IMG/VR virus record: IMGVR_UViG_3300032088_000017
Coordinates: 1 to 44,015 of that record
Strand: one strand, 5' to 3'
Length of the DNA: 44,015 bases
From: a virus
This document shows positions 30,151 through 37,650 of the stretch, piece by piece. The notes beneath the pieces were generated by a model, which had not been told where the DNA came from, made no database searches, and worked only from the letters and a program-made list of their open reading frames with translations. Positions within the stretch are counted from its first letter, which is position 1. Every line of letters starts with the position of its first letter. Both the position numbers and the translations under genes were made by a program.

Positions 30151-30654
30151 ATGAAACTGATTACAACTACATTGACGGCAATTGCTATTGCACTGCCGGC
30201 TTATGCGGATACTGTTAGAGCTACAGTGTCGCGAATCGATCCAATTTATCATAACACTACAGTCAACACACCGCGTAACATTTGTCAGAATGTTGAAGTT
30301 CCTATTTACGGCACTGTCCAAGGTGGTGGTGCTACTGGTGGTGACGTTCTTGGAGGTATGATTCTTGGAGCGTTGCTTGGTAAAGGTGTATCTGGAAACG
30401 ATAAAGGCGCTGGTGCAGGCGCAGTCTTTGGCGGTATTATTGCTGCAGATAAAGCGAATAAATCTCGTCAAGTAGTTACTGGCTATCGCTCGGAACAGCA
30501 ATGCCAAACAGTGTATGAATCGCACACTGCGCAGACACTAAAACATTACAAAATATGGTTTACATGGAACGGCCACGAAGGTACTGCCATGACTTATAAT
30601 AAATACCAGGTAGGAAATCGTATTCCTGTGGAAGTTTCACTAAGGGCAAAATAA
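30151..30654 (+). CDS. Periplasmic glycine-zipper protein
   Basis: A 167-residue secreted protein: signal peptide MKLITTTLTAIAIALPAYA with cleavage before Asp20, then a Cys-containing strand region and a glycine-zipper block (GGDVLGGMILGALLGKG, then GAGAGAVFGGIIAAD, about residues 67-107) like the Rickettsia 17-kDa antigen/2TM glycine-zipper family. A later Cys (QQCQTVY) could pair with Cys46. It may embed in the envelope of the infected cell. AGGAGAG precedes the ATG; the stop overlaps the next start. Confidence 0.8.
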   Translation: MKLITTTLTAIAIALPAYADTVRATVSRIDPIYHNTTVNTPRNICQNVEVPIYGTVQGGGATGGDVLGGMILGALLGKGVSGNDKGAGAGAVFGGIIAADKANKSRQVVTGYRSEQQCQTVYESHTAQTLKHYKIWFTWNGHEGTAMTYNKYQVGNRIPVEVSLRAK

Positions 30655-30896
30655 TGTCAGATATGTTTGATTTTGGCTTTACGGCCGTAAACGAAGATGA
30701 ACTTGAAGCAGTACAAACAGCAGCGTCAGCTGCCGGAACTGTTGAAGATCGTCTTGATGCGTTGTACAATGCTATTGTACCACTGCTTAATAATCTTAAA
30801 GCTAACCCACAAAAAGATTATATTTTGTGGCCAAACCGCCTTGCAAAGGTAGAAGAGTTTGAAACCCACTTAACTAAAATTTATAAGGGTAGCTAA
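30654..30896 (+). CDS. Conserved small phage protein (FDFGFTAV)
   Basis: An 80-residue protein starting MSDMFDFGFTAVNEDELEA, with LYNAIVPLLNNLKANPQKDY and ILWPNRLAKVEEFETHL. This exact style is highly conserved among T4-like marine phages, but its function is unknown to me. Acidic and helical. It overlaps both neighbours by one base each, so is translationally coupled. Confidence 0.82.
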   Translation: MSDMFDFGFTAVNEDELEAVQTAASAAGTVEDRLDALYNAIVPLLNNLKANPQKDYILWPNRLAKVEEFETHLTKIYKGS

Positions 30897-30988
30897 TGAT
30901 TAAATGGATTAAAGCCGCGTATTATTCTTGGCTAGCTAAAAAAGAATCGGATGTCCCAAAATATTTGGGAGGCAAGACAAATGTTTAG
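30896..30988 (+). CDS. Micropeptide, conserved-position small ORF
   Basis: A 30-residue peptide (MIKWIKAAYYSWLAKKESDV at the start), amphipathic and basic at the N-terminus, overlapping the stop before and the start after. The overlap pattern supports translation. The function is unknown; membrane-surface binding would suit the Trp/Lys pattern. Confidence 0.55.
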   Translation: MIKWIKAAYYSWLAKKESDVPKYLGGKTNV

Positions 30989-31190
30989 CGCAATAATATT
31001 AGGATGTATCATAGAAACTCAAGCGCCAACATGTAAGGTTATGGCATTTCCAAGCCCATTGCCTACGATAGATGTGTGCCTAGAAAGTTTAAGCGCAGGT
31101 ATGCGCCTGGCTGAATCAAACGGATGGACTGTCGTAGGATACACCTGCTACAATTGGAACGACGGCAAAGATCTTAAGGATCTATTGTAG
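30981..31190 (+). CDS. Small Cys-containing, possibly exported protein
   Basis: A 69-residue protein starting at the ATG at 30981 with GGGAGG about 9 bases upstream. A short hydrophobic start (MFSAIILGCI) is followed by Cys residues (PTCKVMAF, IDVCLESL, GYTCYNWNDG) that could form disulfides, so it may be exported. Related small proteins occur in cyanophages. It converges with the leftward operon and overlaps its last gene by 17 bases. Confidence 0.65.
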   Translation: MFSAIILGCIIETQAPTCKVMAFPSPLPTIDVCLESLSAGMRLAESNGWTVVGYTCYNWNDGKDLKDLL

Positions 31191-31428
31191 GTTTCTGTTC
31201 CTCTGGTATTCGCAATACTTTATGGGCAAACCATTTTAGTATCCTCTTAATAGTGCCTACAAGCCACTCGTTAAACAAATGCCTAAATATTCTTACAACT
31301 ATTAGTATAGGCGAATACAGCACATCAAACACGATAAGCAGAACATCGACAACCAGGTCGATCATGCTATCGACGTGCCACAGATCCCTTAGTTTTTTAT
31401 GTATTTTAGCTCTTGTCTTCTTAAACAT
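31174..31428 (-). CDS. Small basic membrane protein
   Basis: An 84-residue protein, last gene of the leftward operon. A basic N-terminus (MFKKTRAKIHKKLRDL) is followed by a hydrophobic stretch (MIDLVVDVLLIVFDVLYSPILIVV, about residues 21-45) and a Trp/Lys C-terminus. It could be a membrane-bound accessory or a holin candidate, but there is only one clear hydrophobic block. It overlaps the upstream gene by one base. Confidence 0.65.
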   Translation of the reverse strand: MFKKTRAKIHKKLRDLWHVDSMIDLVVDVLLIVFDVLYSPILIVVRIFRHLFNEWLVGTIKRILKWFAHKVLRIPEEQKPTIDP

Positions 31429-32102
31429 TAGTCATTTAACGGATTATCAAGGGCCTCTTCGATCCTCTCAATAACGTTCTTTTTTAAATCAGCCATAGCT
31501 TCGTTTAGATCTTTAACCGTAGCCTTCATTGTATCGCGTGTGTCCTTCTCAGACACGCGCATTGTTGTTTCTACATCTCGCAGGGTTTGGCCTGTCTCAG
31601 ATCTTATTTCACCCATGGTATCGCGAATCTTTTCTAACTCATCGTCAAGCTCTTTTGCCATAGCTTCTAATTCTTCTTGAGCTGCCTTTAATTCGTCTTC
31701 GGCTTCGCGAAGTTGCTGTTTAGTTTTGTCTTCAAATTTTTCGATAGTGTTTTCTGTCTTTTCTTCAAAATGTTCAACAGTGCCTTCGACGTGATCTTTA
31801 GATGCTTCTACTTTAGCCTTCAGTTTATCTAAGCCAACATCTATCCTACTGATATCACCTTTAAGGTCGTTCTTAATGTCCCGTGTATATCCTATTGCTT
31901 CGTCAAGTTTTATTTCTATTTCGTTATTGCGTGCATCAATCGCATCTGTATCAATATTTGTAATTATTTCTTTCATGTCCATATAATCTTTATAGACTTC
32001 AAAGCCTCCCCATGCAGCACCGCCGAGTGTAGATAGCGCAGTTAGAACTGCAAACATCTTACCGCCTGTAAATTTTACTCCGCCAAACTCTACCTCGGCC
32101 AT
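31428..32102 (-). CDS. Membrane-anchored long coiled-coil protein
   Basis: A 224-residue protein. The N-terminus VEFGGVKFTGGKMFAVLTAL leads into a transmembrane segment ending near residue 37, then about 170 residues of Glu/Lys-rich coiled coil without prolines. The start sequence is familiar from marine phages. A Gram-negative periplasm-spanning or cytoplasmic-face rod is possible; topology cannot be decided here. TAGGAG lies before the ATG. It belongs to the late leftward operon with other envelope proteins. Confidence 0.75.
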   Translation of the reverse strand: MAEVEFGGVKFTGGKMFAVLTALSTLGGAAWGGFEVYKDYMDMKEIITNIDTDAIDARNNEIEIKLDEAIGYTRDIKNDLKGDISRIDVGLDKLKAKVEASKDHVEGTVEHFEEKTENTIEKFEDKTKQQLREAEDELKAAQEELEAMAKELDDELEKIRDTMGEIRSETGQTLRDVETTMRVSEKDTRDTMKATVKDLNEAMADLKKNVIERIEEALDNPLND

Positions 32103-32111
32103 ACTGTTCTC

Positions 32112-32540
32112 CTAAAGTGTGACTATGCCTTCAGCAATAAGTCGTTCTCTGTTTGACATATGTGCAGCATGCACATCGTCTTTGTTCTGGCCCTCGTACA
32201 ATACAGCATGACCTTCTGCAATCATAATATCTGTAACCATTTGACCGTCTTCTGTTATAAAGTCGCCCAGTATTCGGCCGAATTTACCTTTCATATCCTC
32301 ACCCTTTTTAGAGACCATAGTCTTTAATATAGGCTTAGGACCAAGAAGCTCGGTTAGCCTTTGCTTTGCAGCAAGGCCAAAAACCTTCTCAGTTTTGTCA
32401 GATGTTCTTGACTCCGGTGTGTCTATACCCATGATGCGAACTCGCTCATTGTGTAACCACGTACCAAAACCCAGATCAATATCTACGTCGACAGTATCAC
32501 CGTCGACGATCTTGACGATTGTAGATCTATATTCATACAT
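32112..32540 (-). CDS. Thermonuclease-like (staphylococcal nuclease) protein
   Basis: A 142-residue SNase-fold protein. Catalytic landmarks are VDGDTVDVDIDLG (Asp13 region), RIMGIDTPESR with Arg35, Asp40 and Glu43, and KFGRILGDF with the second Arg. These residues bind calcium and the phosphate in micrococcal nuclease, which cuts DNA and RNA. No signal peptide is seen. It sits between membrane-protein genes in a late operon, so it may degrade incoming or host nucleic acid late. The upstream gene ends on the base next to its start. Confidence 0.9.
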   Translation of the reverse strand: MYEYRSTIVKIVDGDTVDVDIDLGFGTWLHNERVRIMGIDTPESRTSDKTEKVFGLAAKQRLTELLGPKPILKTMVSKKGEDMKGKFGRILGDFITEDGQMVTDIMIAEGHAVLYEGQNKDDVHAAHMSNRERLIAEGIVTL

Positions 32541-32894
32541 CTATTTGTAGTCCTGATCTACACTAATAGATTTGCTAGCATATGCCTGAGTACCATAAAA
32601 CGCAGCAACAATTGCAGCAACCGATACAAAATATGTCGGCGCCATGTTACCTAAAATAGTACCGGCATCTTCAAGTCCAAACGCACTTGCAATGACTACT
32701 GCAAACGGATAGAGTAGCATCCCAAACAAGGCGAACCATGCCATGTTGCGCTGTGCATCTTGCTTTTTATCTTCATTCTCAACTTGTATCATATGTTCGG
32801 CTTTTGCCATTTCCTCATCTGTCACTTCTCCATCACCATCTAAATCATATGCTGCATACTTAGAACCTGGTTCTAAAGTTTTCTTAGCGGCCAT
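32541..32894 (-). CDS. EF-hand and two-TM membrane protein
   Basis: A 117-residue protein. An EF-hand loop DLDGDGEVTDEE (residues 17-28) with canonical calcium-binding positions is followed by a Lys/Glu helix and two transmembrane segments (MAWFALFGMLLYPFAVVIAS, YFVSVAAIVAAFYGT). I start at the ATG at 32894 with AGAGGAA upstream; a longer frame would overlap the upstream gene. EF-hand plus 2TM proteins of this size are known from marine phages. Calcium sensing or membrane binding is inferred. Confidence 0.8.
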   Translation of the reverse strand: MAAKKTLEPGSKYAAYDLDGDGEVTDEEMAKAEHMIQVENEDKKQDAQRNMAWFALFGMLLYPFAVVIASAFGLEDAGTILGNMAPTYFVSVAAIVAAFYGTQAYASKSISVDQDYK

Positions 32895-32895
32895 G

Positions 32896-34686
32896 TTAAT
32901 TCCTCTCGTACTGCTGCCGTACCATAGCGCGATGCTTTTCATCGGATGCGCCGTTAAAGAAACGAGCAGCTGGGTTATCGTAATTTTCTTGCCCGCCATA
33001 TATCTCTTTTGACTGATAGAATTGACCATCAGGCATTTGCTGAGATTGATAGGCCCGAAACTTGGGATTATAACCAAGTAATGCCGCTTGGGCATCCTCA
33101 CTCTCATCACCAGATAATGCCTGTTCAACTAACACGTCTTCTTCGGCATTCTGCTCTTCAAAACTTACTTGCTCTTCTTCAGATTGTTCTATCTGAATAT
33201 CTGCATTTTTATTTAAAGCCGACTGAAATACTTGGTCTATCGCCAAGTCTAAAGCAGCTATTTCAAATGAATCAACCGTAATTTCAATAACAATTTCATC
33301 TGTATCAATAGCACCGTTTGCTGTTGATCCGAAGCCATCAGACTGATTCGTATTATTTATCATTTGAGCGTTATTGAGACTACTCAATTCAGTATTAATC
33401 TTGCCATAATTATCTACGATTAAAGAACTGCCATTTCCTTGATCTGAGCCAAATTGGTTGTTGCTTATATCATTTTGTAAAAGATCACTGCCTGTTTGTT
33501 GATCGTTAAATGCAGACTCAGAATTTAAAACAGAATTGTTAGTTTGATTTAATGTATTTGATATATTAATATTGGCTTGGGCCAAAGCACCGCTTACTGC
33601 GTCTTGTGCAATTGAAAGGGGGTTTATCGTGACGTTTGAAACAAGTGGTGCTTCTGTTATTTCTGTTATAACATCTGTTATAACTTCAACAGTTTCTTCT
33701 ACAATGACCTCTTGAATCGGCTCTACTACAACAGTCTCAACACTTACTATCACAGGTTCTTCTGCTATAGGTGCTTCTGTGATCTGCGTTATTTCGTCGA
33801 TGAATGCAACTTCTTCTTCAACAGGCACAACCTCTATCGAAGTTGTTTCAGCAATTTGTGCAATGATTTCGTCTTGTTGCCTTACTAGTGCATCAGCGTA
33901 TCCAGGGCATGTGGCATCTAAAAGTGGATCAGTACAATCTTGTGTTATGATAGGATCTACCACTAAAATACTGTAAATGCCGGCTTCTCTAAACTCAGAC
34001 CCATAATACCCTGCTGAGCCAGCAGCGTCTTTACCTTCTACCTCTAATGTAATTGTGTCAATTTTGTCGCCAGTTATAAATGGTTCATACCAATACATGC
34101 CGTACTTGAGCTGCCAGTCATTTATTGGTTTACTGTAATCAAACTCTTTTTCGTCTAACACATTGCCGCTAGGATCTTTAACTATAACTCGTACATATAA
34201 TGGATCTTGCGCTGCGGTTTGCATCTCACTATCGTCCATGGCATTATAATTTTTAACTTTCCACTGATACCTGTAGCCTACGACCGTGATGCCAGCAATC
34301 TTTAATGCCTCGGCAATAGCATCTTGTGTTTGAGATACAATAGTATTGCCACTACTAAAACGAATCGCGCCTTTGCCGTTAGAGCCAACGTTAGCACATC
34401 CACCCGCAGCTTGGCCTCCCCAAGAGCCGTCGCCGCCTGTAACATTCAAACAACCTGACGTTGCTGAAAATTCTGTAGGGCTGTTGTCTATGATCTGATC
34501 CATATACGCTTTACCTTCATCCATCTGATTAATATCACCTGGAGATCCATAAAGAATACTTTGATCGATATCATCTTGGCCCAGATCACCGTCGTAGGTA
34601 TATGTAGATCCGTTTGTTGCTTGAGCGTTACAGCAAGAGAAGCAAAAGAAGAAGACCACCGCCGAGAATAGCGTTAGTTTTAACAT
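32896..34686 (-). CDS. Large secreted marine-phage protein
   Basis: A 596-residue protein with an N-terminal signal peptide (MLKLTLFSAVVFFFCFSCCNAQA). Residues about 55-265 form a beta-rich domain (GCLNVTGGDGSWGG, VVGYRYQWKVKNYN, YYGSEFREAGIYSILVVDPI) ending with DATCPGYADALVRQQ, a pattern I know from secreted proteins of cyano- and pelagiphages. The following 200 residues are acidic Val/Ile/Glu-rich and then Asn/Gln-rich low complexity. The C-terminus is Gln/Tyr rich. Its first 59 bases overlap the end of the upstream gene. The function is unknown; envelope or surface location. Confidence 0.75.
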   Translation of the reverse strand: MLKLTLFSAVVFFFCFSCCNAQATNGSTYTYDGDLGQDDIDQSILYGSPGDINQMDEGKAYMDQIIDNSPTEFSATSGCLNVTGGDGSWGGQAAGGCANVGSNGKGAIRFSSGNTIVSQTQDAIAEALKIAGITVVGYRYQWKVKNYNAMDDSEMQTAAQDPLYVRVIVKDPSGNVLDEKEFDYSKPINDWQLKYGMYWYEPFITGDKIDTITLEVEGKDAAGSAGYYGSEFREAGIYSILVVDPIITQDCTDPLLDATCPGYADALVRQQDEIIAQIAETTSIEVVPVEEEVAFIDEITQITEAPIAEEPVIVSVETVVVEPIQEVIVEETVEVITDVITEITEAPLVSNVTINPLSIAQDAVSGALAQANINISNTLNQTNNSVLNSESAFNDQQTGSDLLQNDISNNQFGSDQGNGSSLIVDNYGKINTELSSLNNAQMINNTNQSDGFGSTANGAIDTDEIVIEITVDSFEIAALDLAIDQVFQSALNKNADIQIEQSEEEQVSFEEQNAEEDVLVEQALSGDESEDAQAALLGYNPKFRAYQSQQMPDGQFYQSKEIYGGQENYDNPAARFFNGASDEKHRAMVRQQYERN

Positions 34687-35614
34687 TTGGCTGATGTCCT
34701 TTTACTGGTAATTCTTCTGGACTATTATCCCATTTAGCTTGAGCTTCTGCACCAATAGAACCTCTAAACGGGCATGGTGTGCCGGCCATCTCCATAGCTT
34801 TAAACACAGATTGATCTTGACACATCAATGACACTGCTGCGACTTTCATCCCCATATTATAGAGGGTTTTTGAATTTTTTAGTCGTTCACAGTTCATATC
34901 TCTGACATGCCCACCGCCTGACGCACCGAATATTTGGGTTTGAACTGCAGCAGAGTAAGTTACAGTACACGTATCATTTCCGCCACCCATAATTGTAGGA
35001 GCTATAGCAGAAGGCGGCGCAGTAATAATTTCTTGAGTTATATTGCTGTCATTAGTATTATTATTATTGTTGTTGTTAGTATTGCTACTAGTAGAATTTA
35101 CTGTGCTATTATTAGTATTGTTATTAGTATTAGTATTGGTATTAGTGTTGGTATTAGTGTTAGTATTATTAGAAGTAATGTTGCTTGTAGAATTAACAGT
35201 TTGGTCGATTGTGCTGTCTGTCGTTTGATCTACTGTCTGATCTACTGTGCTATTTGTTGTTTGAGTCACCGTACTATTATTAGTATTTGTATTGGTATTT
35301 GTATTATTATTAGTATTTGTATTAGCACTAGTTGAACTCACTGTCGTGTTGTTTGTATTAGTATTATTGTTTGTGTTGGTGCTAGTAACAGTGCTATTAT
35401 TAGTATTATTGTTATTATTAGTGTTAGTCGAAGTTACGGTGCTAGTATTAGTATTTGTATTATCAGTAGTAATATCACTAGTTGTAGTATTAGTAGTTGT
35501 GCTGTCAGTTTCAACATAGCTAGTAGAATCAAATTTACCGTCGGCGTCATCTGTCACTTCGCCATAGGTAGGTGCTGCTGCAAGCAAGGCAGCGACTATT
35601 AAATATCTACGCAT
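34628..35614 (-). CDS. Secreted Asn/Thr-rich low-complexity protein
   Basis: A 328-residue protein: signal peptide MRRYLIVAALLAAAPTYG, then about 150 residues (38-190) made almost only of Asn, Thr and Ser in TNTNTN-like runs, with periodic STVTQT/STVDQT blocks; then a folded-looking Cys-containing domain (CTVTYSAAV, DMNCERLKN, LMCQDQSV, GTPCPFRG), and a tail GGG plus eight Leu. It could span the periplasm with a flexible linker and insert at the C-terminus. A late promoter lies 31 bases upstream of the start with AAGGAA between. No family is recognised beyond marine-phage look-alikes. Confidence 0.75.
   Translation of the reverse strand: MRRYLIVAALLAAAPTYGEVTDDADGKFDSTSYVETDSTTTNTTTSDITTDNTNTNTSTVTSTNTNNNNNTNNSTVTSTNTNNNTNTNNTTVSSTSANTNTNNNTNTNTNTNNSTVTQTTNSTVDQTVDQTTDSTIDQTVNSTSNITSNNTNTNTNTNTNTNTNNNTNNSTVNSTSSNTNNNNNNNTNDSNITQEIITAPPSAIAPTIMGGGNDTCTVTYSAAVQTQIFGASGGGHVRDMNCERLKNSKTLYNMGMKVAAVSLMCQDQSVFKAMEMAGTPCPFRGSIGAEAQAKWDNSPEELPVKGHQPNVKTNAILGGGLLLLLLLL
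35040..35503 (-). repeat. Low-complexity repeat tract encoding the Asn/Thr linker
   Basis: A tract of degenerate ATT/GTT-type triplets (on the plus strand TATTATTAGTATTG-like units), interrupted by longer units at about 35190-35270. Such triplet tracts expand and shrink easily. The open frames seen on the plus strand here are by-products of the repeat composition. Confidence 0.8.
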
Positions 35615-35644
35615 AGGTATAGTTTCCTTATATCCATTCGGTAC

Positions 35645-35652
35645 TATTTATA
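35645..35652 (-). promoter_or_regulatory. T4-type late promoter, leftward
   Basis: TATTTATA on the plus strand, TATAAATA on the minus strand. The predicted start near 35639 gives a 25-base leader with AAGGAA to the ATG at 35614. It heads the leftward envelope operon down to 31174. Confidence 0.85.
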
Positions 35653-35675
35653 ATCGCGTGTCCATTTTCTGACAG

Positions 35676-35683
35676 TATAAATA
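35676..35683 (+). promoter_or_regulatory. T4-type late promoter, rightward, probably giving a leaderless message
   Basis: An exact TATAAATA ending 5 bases before the ATG at 35689. In T4 the late box occupies about -13 to -6, so the predicted +1 is the A of the ATG itself. Together with the leftward late promoter at 35645 it forms a divergent pair. Confidence 0.75.
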
Positions 35684-35688
35684 ACCAT

Positions 35689-35916
35689 ATGGACGATTAT
35701 GATAATAAAACAGAAGAAGATGTTTTTTTCGAAACATTTGATAGGATTTGGCCGGCGGCTGAACCTCTTACATTATCAGAAGAACTTGACAACATAATTT
35801 ATGAAAAGGTCAAAGACGCATTAATAAAATTTGATTGGAACAAGAGTAAGGCAAGCGCTGCAATAGGTTTGAAACGCACTACGTTTATTGCAAAATGTAA
35901 GAAATTTAATTTGTAG
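35689..35916 (+). CDS. Fis/NtrC-type helix-turn-helix protein
   Basis: A 75-residue protein. The C-terminal half (about residues 36-75) reads KVKDALIKFDWNKSKASAAIG then LKRTTFIAKCKKFNL, the layout of the HTH_8 (Fis family) domain: helix, turn, Ala-Ala-x-x-Gly, then Arg-Thr-Thr recognition helix. It should bind DNA as a dimer. The N-terminus is acidic. There is no Shine-Dalgarno, and the late promoter abuts the ATG. It converges with the 35906 gene (11-base overlap). It could regulate late genes or shape DNA at packaging. Confidence 0.78.
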   Translation: MDDYDNKTEEDVFFETFDRIWPAAEPLTLSEELDNIIYEKVKDALIKFDWNKSKASAAIGLKRTTFIAKCKKFNL

Positions 35917-36085
35917 TTCCAGGATCTTCGATCCACAAGCAGTCAATAGATTCACCGCTCTTAGTTACAAGTATGCTGGCTTTAACTAATTGTTCTCCAC
36001 ATTCTTTTTCAGTTAAATGTGTTCCTAAATGATAGTATTTCATATCACCAGCATTATTCAATGCTAACCAAATTAATATCCACAT
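35906..36085 (-). CDS. Small membrane-type or exported protein
   Basis: A 59-residue protein. I start at 36085 (MWILIWLALNNAG), with GGAAG upstream, directly after the upstream gene's stop. A short hydrophobic N-terminus is followed by YYHLGTHLTEKECGEQLVKA and a C-terminal IDCLWIEDPG with two Cys residues. The pattern resembles small secreted proteins of cyanophages. It overlaps the convergent HTH gene by 11 bases. Confidence 0.65.
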   Translation of the reverse strand: MWILIWLALNNAGDMKYYHLGTHLTEKECGEQLVKASILVTKSGESIDCLWIEDPGTTN

Positions 36086-36086
36086 G

Positions 36087-36569
36087 CTACCACTTCCCTT
36101 GTTCTGCCCCAATAAAATATATAATTGCGCCACTAATAGCGAACAATGTTAAAATCAAAGCAGTGCCAATTATTATATTAATTATTTTTTCTTTTTGCTC
36201 TTGAGCAGCATATACAGCTTCCTTTTGCTGTTTACGCATTTGAACTTCGGTACGAACAATTTCGTCCCAGGCGCTTGGTCCGTATGATGCACTGATATAA
36301 CTACGTAATTCTTCGCGCATTTCTTTTGCTTTTTGCTTATGTCCCCACACTTCCAATGCGTTTTGTTCTATGTTTGATGCGCCAAACAACTTTTTTAACA
36401 TCGGAGGATTTTCTGACTTTGTATGGGCGTAGTCTAAATCACTAATAGCTTTACCCCACTGACCAAGTTGCCCTGCCATGCTTTGTATATCTTTGCCGGC
36501 GTTAATTGCGGACTTTATGCCTTTAAACGCAGTTGACGCTAAACCTATTGCTGTTATCGGATCGATCAT
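36087..36569 (-). CDS. Conserved T4-like protein with C-terminal TM segment
   Basis: A 160-residue protein: MIDPITAIGLASTAFKGIKS, GKDIQSMAGQLGQWGKAISD, NIEQNALEVWGHKQKA and SYGPSAWDEIV, a strongly conserved pattern in cyano-, pelagi- and other marine T4-like phages, ending in a transmembrane segment (IINIIIGTALILTLFAISGA) and a short tail. The role is unknown; it may be an infection-cell membrane protein. It is transcribed leftward from the palindromic late promoter at 36644. Confidence 0.82.
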   Translation of the reverse strand: MIDPITAIGLASTAFKGIKSAINAGKDIQSMAGQLGQWGKAISDLDYAHTKSENPPMLKKLFGASNIEQNALEVWGHKQKAKEMREELRSYISASYGPSAWDEIVRTEVQMRKQQKEAVYAAQEQKEKIINIIIGTALILTLFAISGAIIYFIGAEQGKW

Positions 36570-36643
36570 AAACTTATACTACCTTATATGTTTCTGGTCC
36601 AATCACTAGAAGTAATATAATATAAAATAATATATGCTTAAAG

Positions 36644-36655
36644 TATTTATAAATA
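36644..36655. promoter_or_regulatory. Palindromic bidirectional late promoter
   Basis: TATTTATAAATA contains TATAAATA on the plus strand (36648-36655) and on the minus strand (36644-36651). The two share 4 bp. The genes on both sides diverge, starting at 36569 leftward and 36680 rightward, so one 12-bp element could serve both. Confidence 0.8.
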
Positions 36656-36679
36656 AATCGTGTTTAAAAGGAATTAATT

Positions 36680-37591
36680 ATGTTGAATAAAAAACCTATT
36701 ATGCTAGTACTAGGTTGTTCGTGGACAGATACAAATTTTTTAAGTACATTAAAACATTTGCCAGATGATCGCCGCGGCGGTTGGCCGATGTGGGATTCGT
36801 ATGTGCAGAATAAATTAGAAGAACGTGACGGCATTAGGTACGAACGCATTAACTTGGCATTATGCGGTAAAAGTAACCAGCACATACAGCGTGACTTTTT
36901 TAGAGCCGTATCAATGTATGGTGACAGAATAAAGTATGTGTTTGTTGGAGGTACAAAATTCAACAGATATATGGGTCCACACGATAATGCGTCGATAAAT
37001 ATCGATACTCATAATTTTTTTACAAACCGCAAAGGGGCCTGGGCCAAAATAGAAAGTTGGAATGAAAGAGCTCCTGGTATGCGTGATTATTGGCAGTGGC
37101 ATATAGAGAATGAACTGTTCACTGCTCAAGGCATCAAAGCCAACGTAGAAAGAAATACTGGATACATGGCATCTATTTTACACACGTGTGAAGGTATGGG
37201 CATAAGTTTATTTTGGGCGCAGCTGTTAAAACCGATGACAGATTACAATCTTTATAAGGAGCTTATTGCATTAGGAATAACACCAAAATCTGATTGGAAT
37301 CCGTCATCAAATTCGTGGAAAGCACGGTATACCAGCAATGTATTACAAGCATTTTTAGAATCTCCGCATTTCAATGTATTAGAAAAGCACAGACGACAAT
37401 TTAGTGGCTTGCCTTTTGTTGGACCAGATGCAAAAATATTTGAAAATATGAAGCAAGATCAAAAGCATCTGTTTATAGATAGGACGGCTAAAGATCCTAA
37501 TGAACGAGACGGCCATCCGAACGCATATGGCCAAGAGTGTATCGGCAATTACATATGGGAGCAATACTGTGAAAACATGGATAAAGTATAA
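36680..37591 (+). CDS. SGNH-hydrolase-like protein
   Basis: A 303-residue protein of the SGNH/GDSL fold: block I GCSWTDTNF with Ser14 (Cys replaces the usual Asp of GDS), CGKSNQHI with the block-III Asn, and C-terminal DGHPNAYGQECIGNYIWEQY containing the DxxH catalytic pair. Members deacetylate or de-esterify glycans and other substrates. AAAGGAA precedes the ATG, with a late promoter upstream. Its neighbour is a paralogue. A surface or tail-associated glycan role is inferred. Confidence 0.8.
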   Translation: MLNKKPIMLVLGCSWTDTNFLSTLKHLPDDRRGGWPMWDSYVQNKLEERDGIRYERINLALCGKSNQHIQRDFFRAVSMYGDRIKYVFVGGTKFNRYMGPHDNASINIDTHNFFTNRKGAWAKIESWNERAPGMRDYWQWHIENELFTAQGIKANVERNTGYMASILHTCEGMGISLFWAQLLKPMTDYNLYKELIALGITPKSDWNPSSNSWKARYTSNVLQAFLESPHFNVLEKHRRQFSGLPFVGPDAKIFENMKQDQKHLFIDRTAKDPNERDGHPNAYGQECIGNYIWEQYCENMDKV

Positions 37592-37650
37592 AATACTGTA
37601 TTTAAGACTACTTTTCTCGCGCAATAAAAATACTGACAATGAGGATGACG

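Noticed and set aside
34934-35519. Several plus-strand open frames rich in Leu, Val and Ile
   Set aside because: They are the reverse reading of the Asn/Thr repeat tract, have no ribosome sites and consist only of repeat codons.
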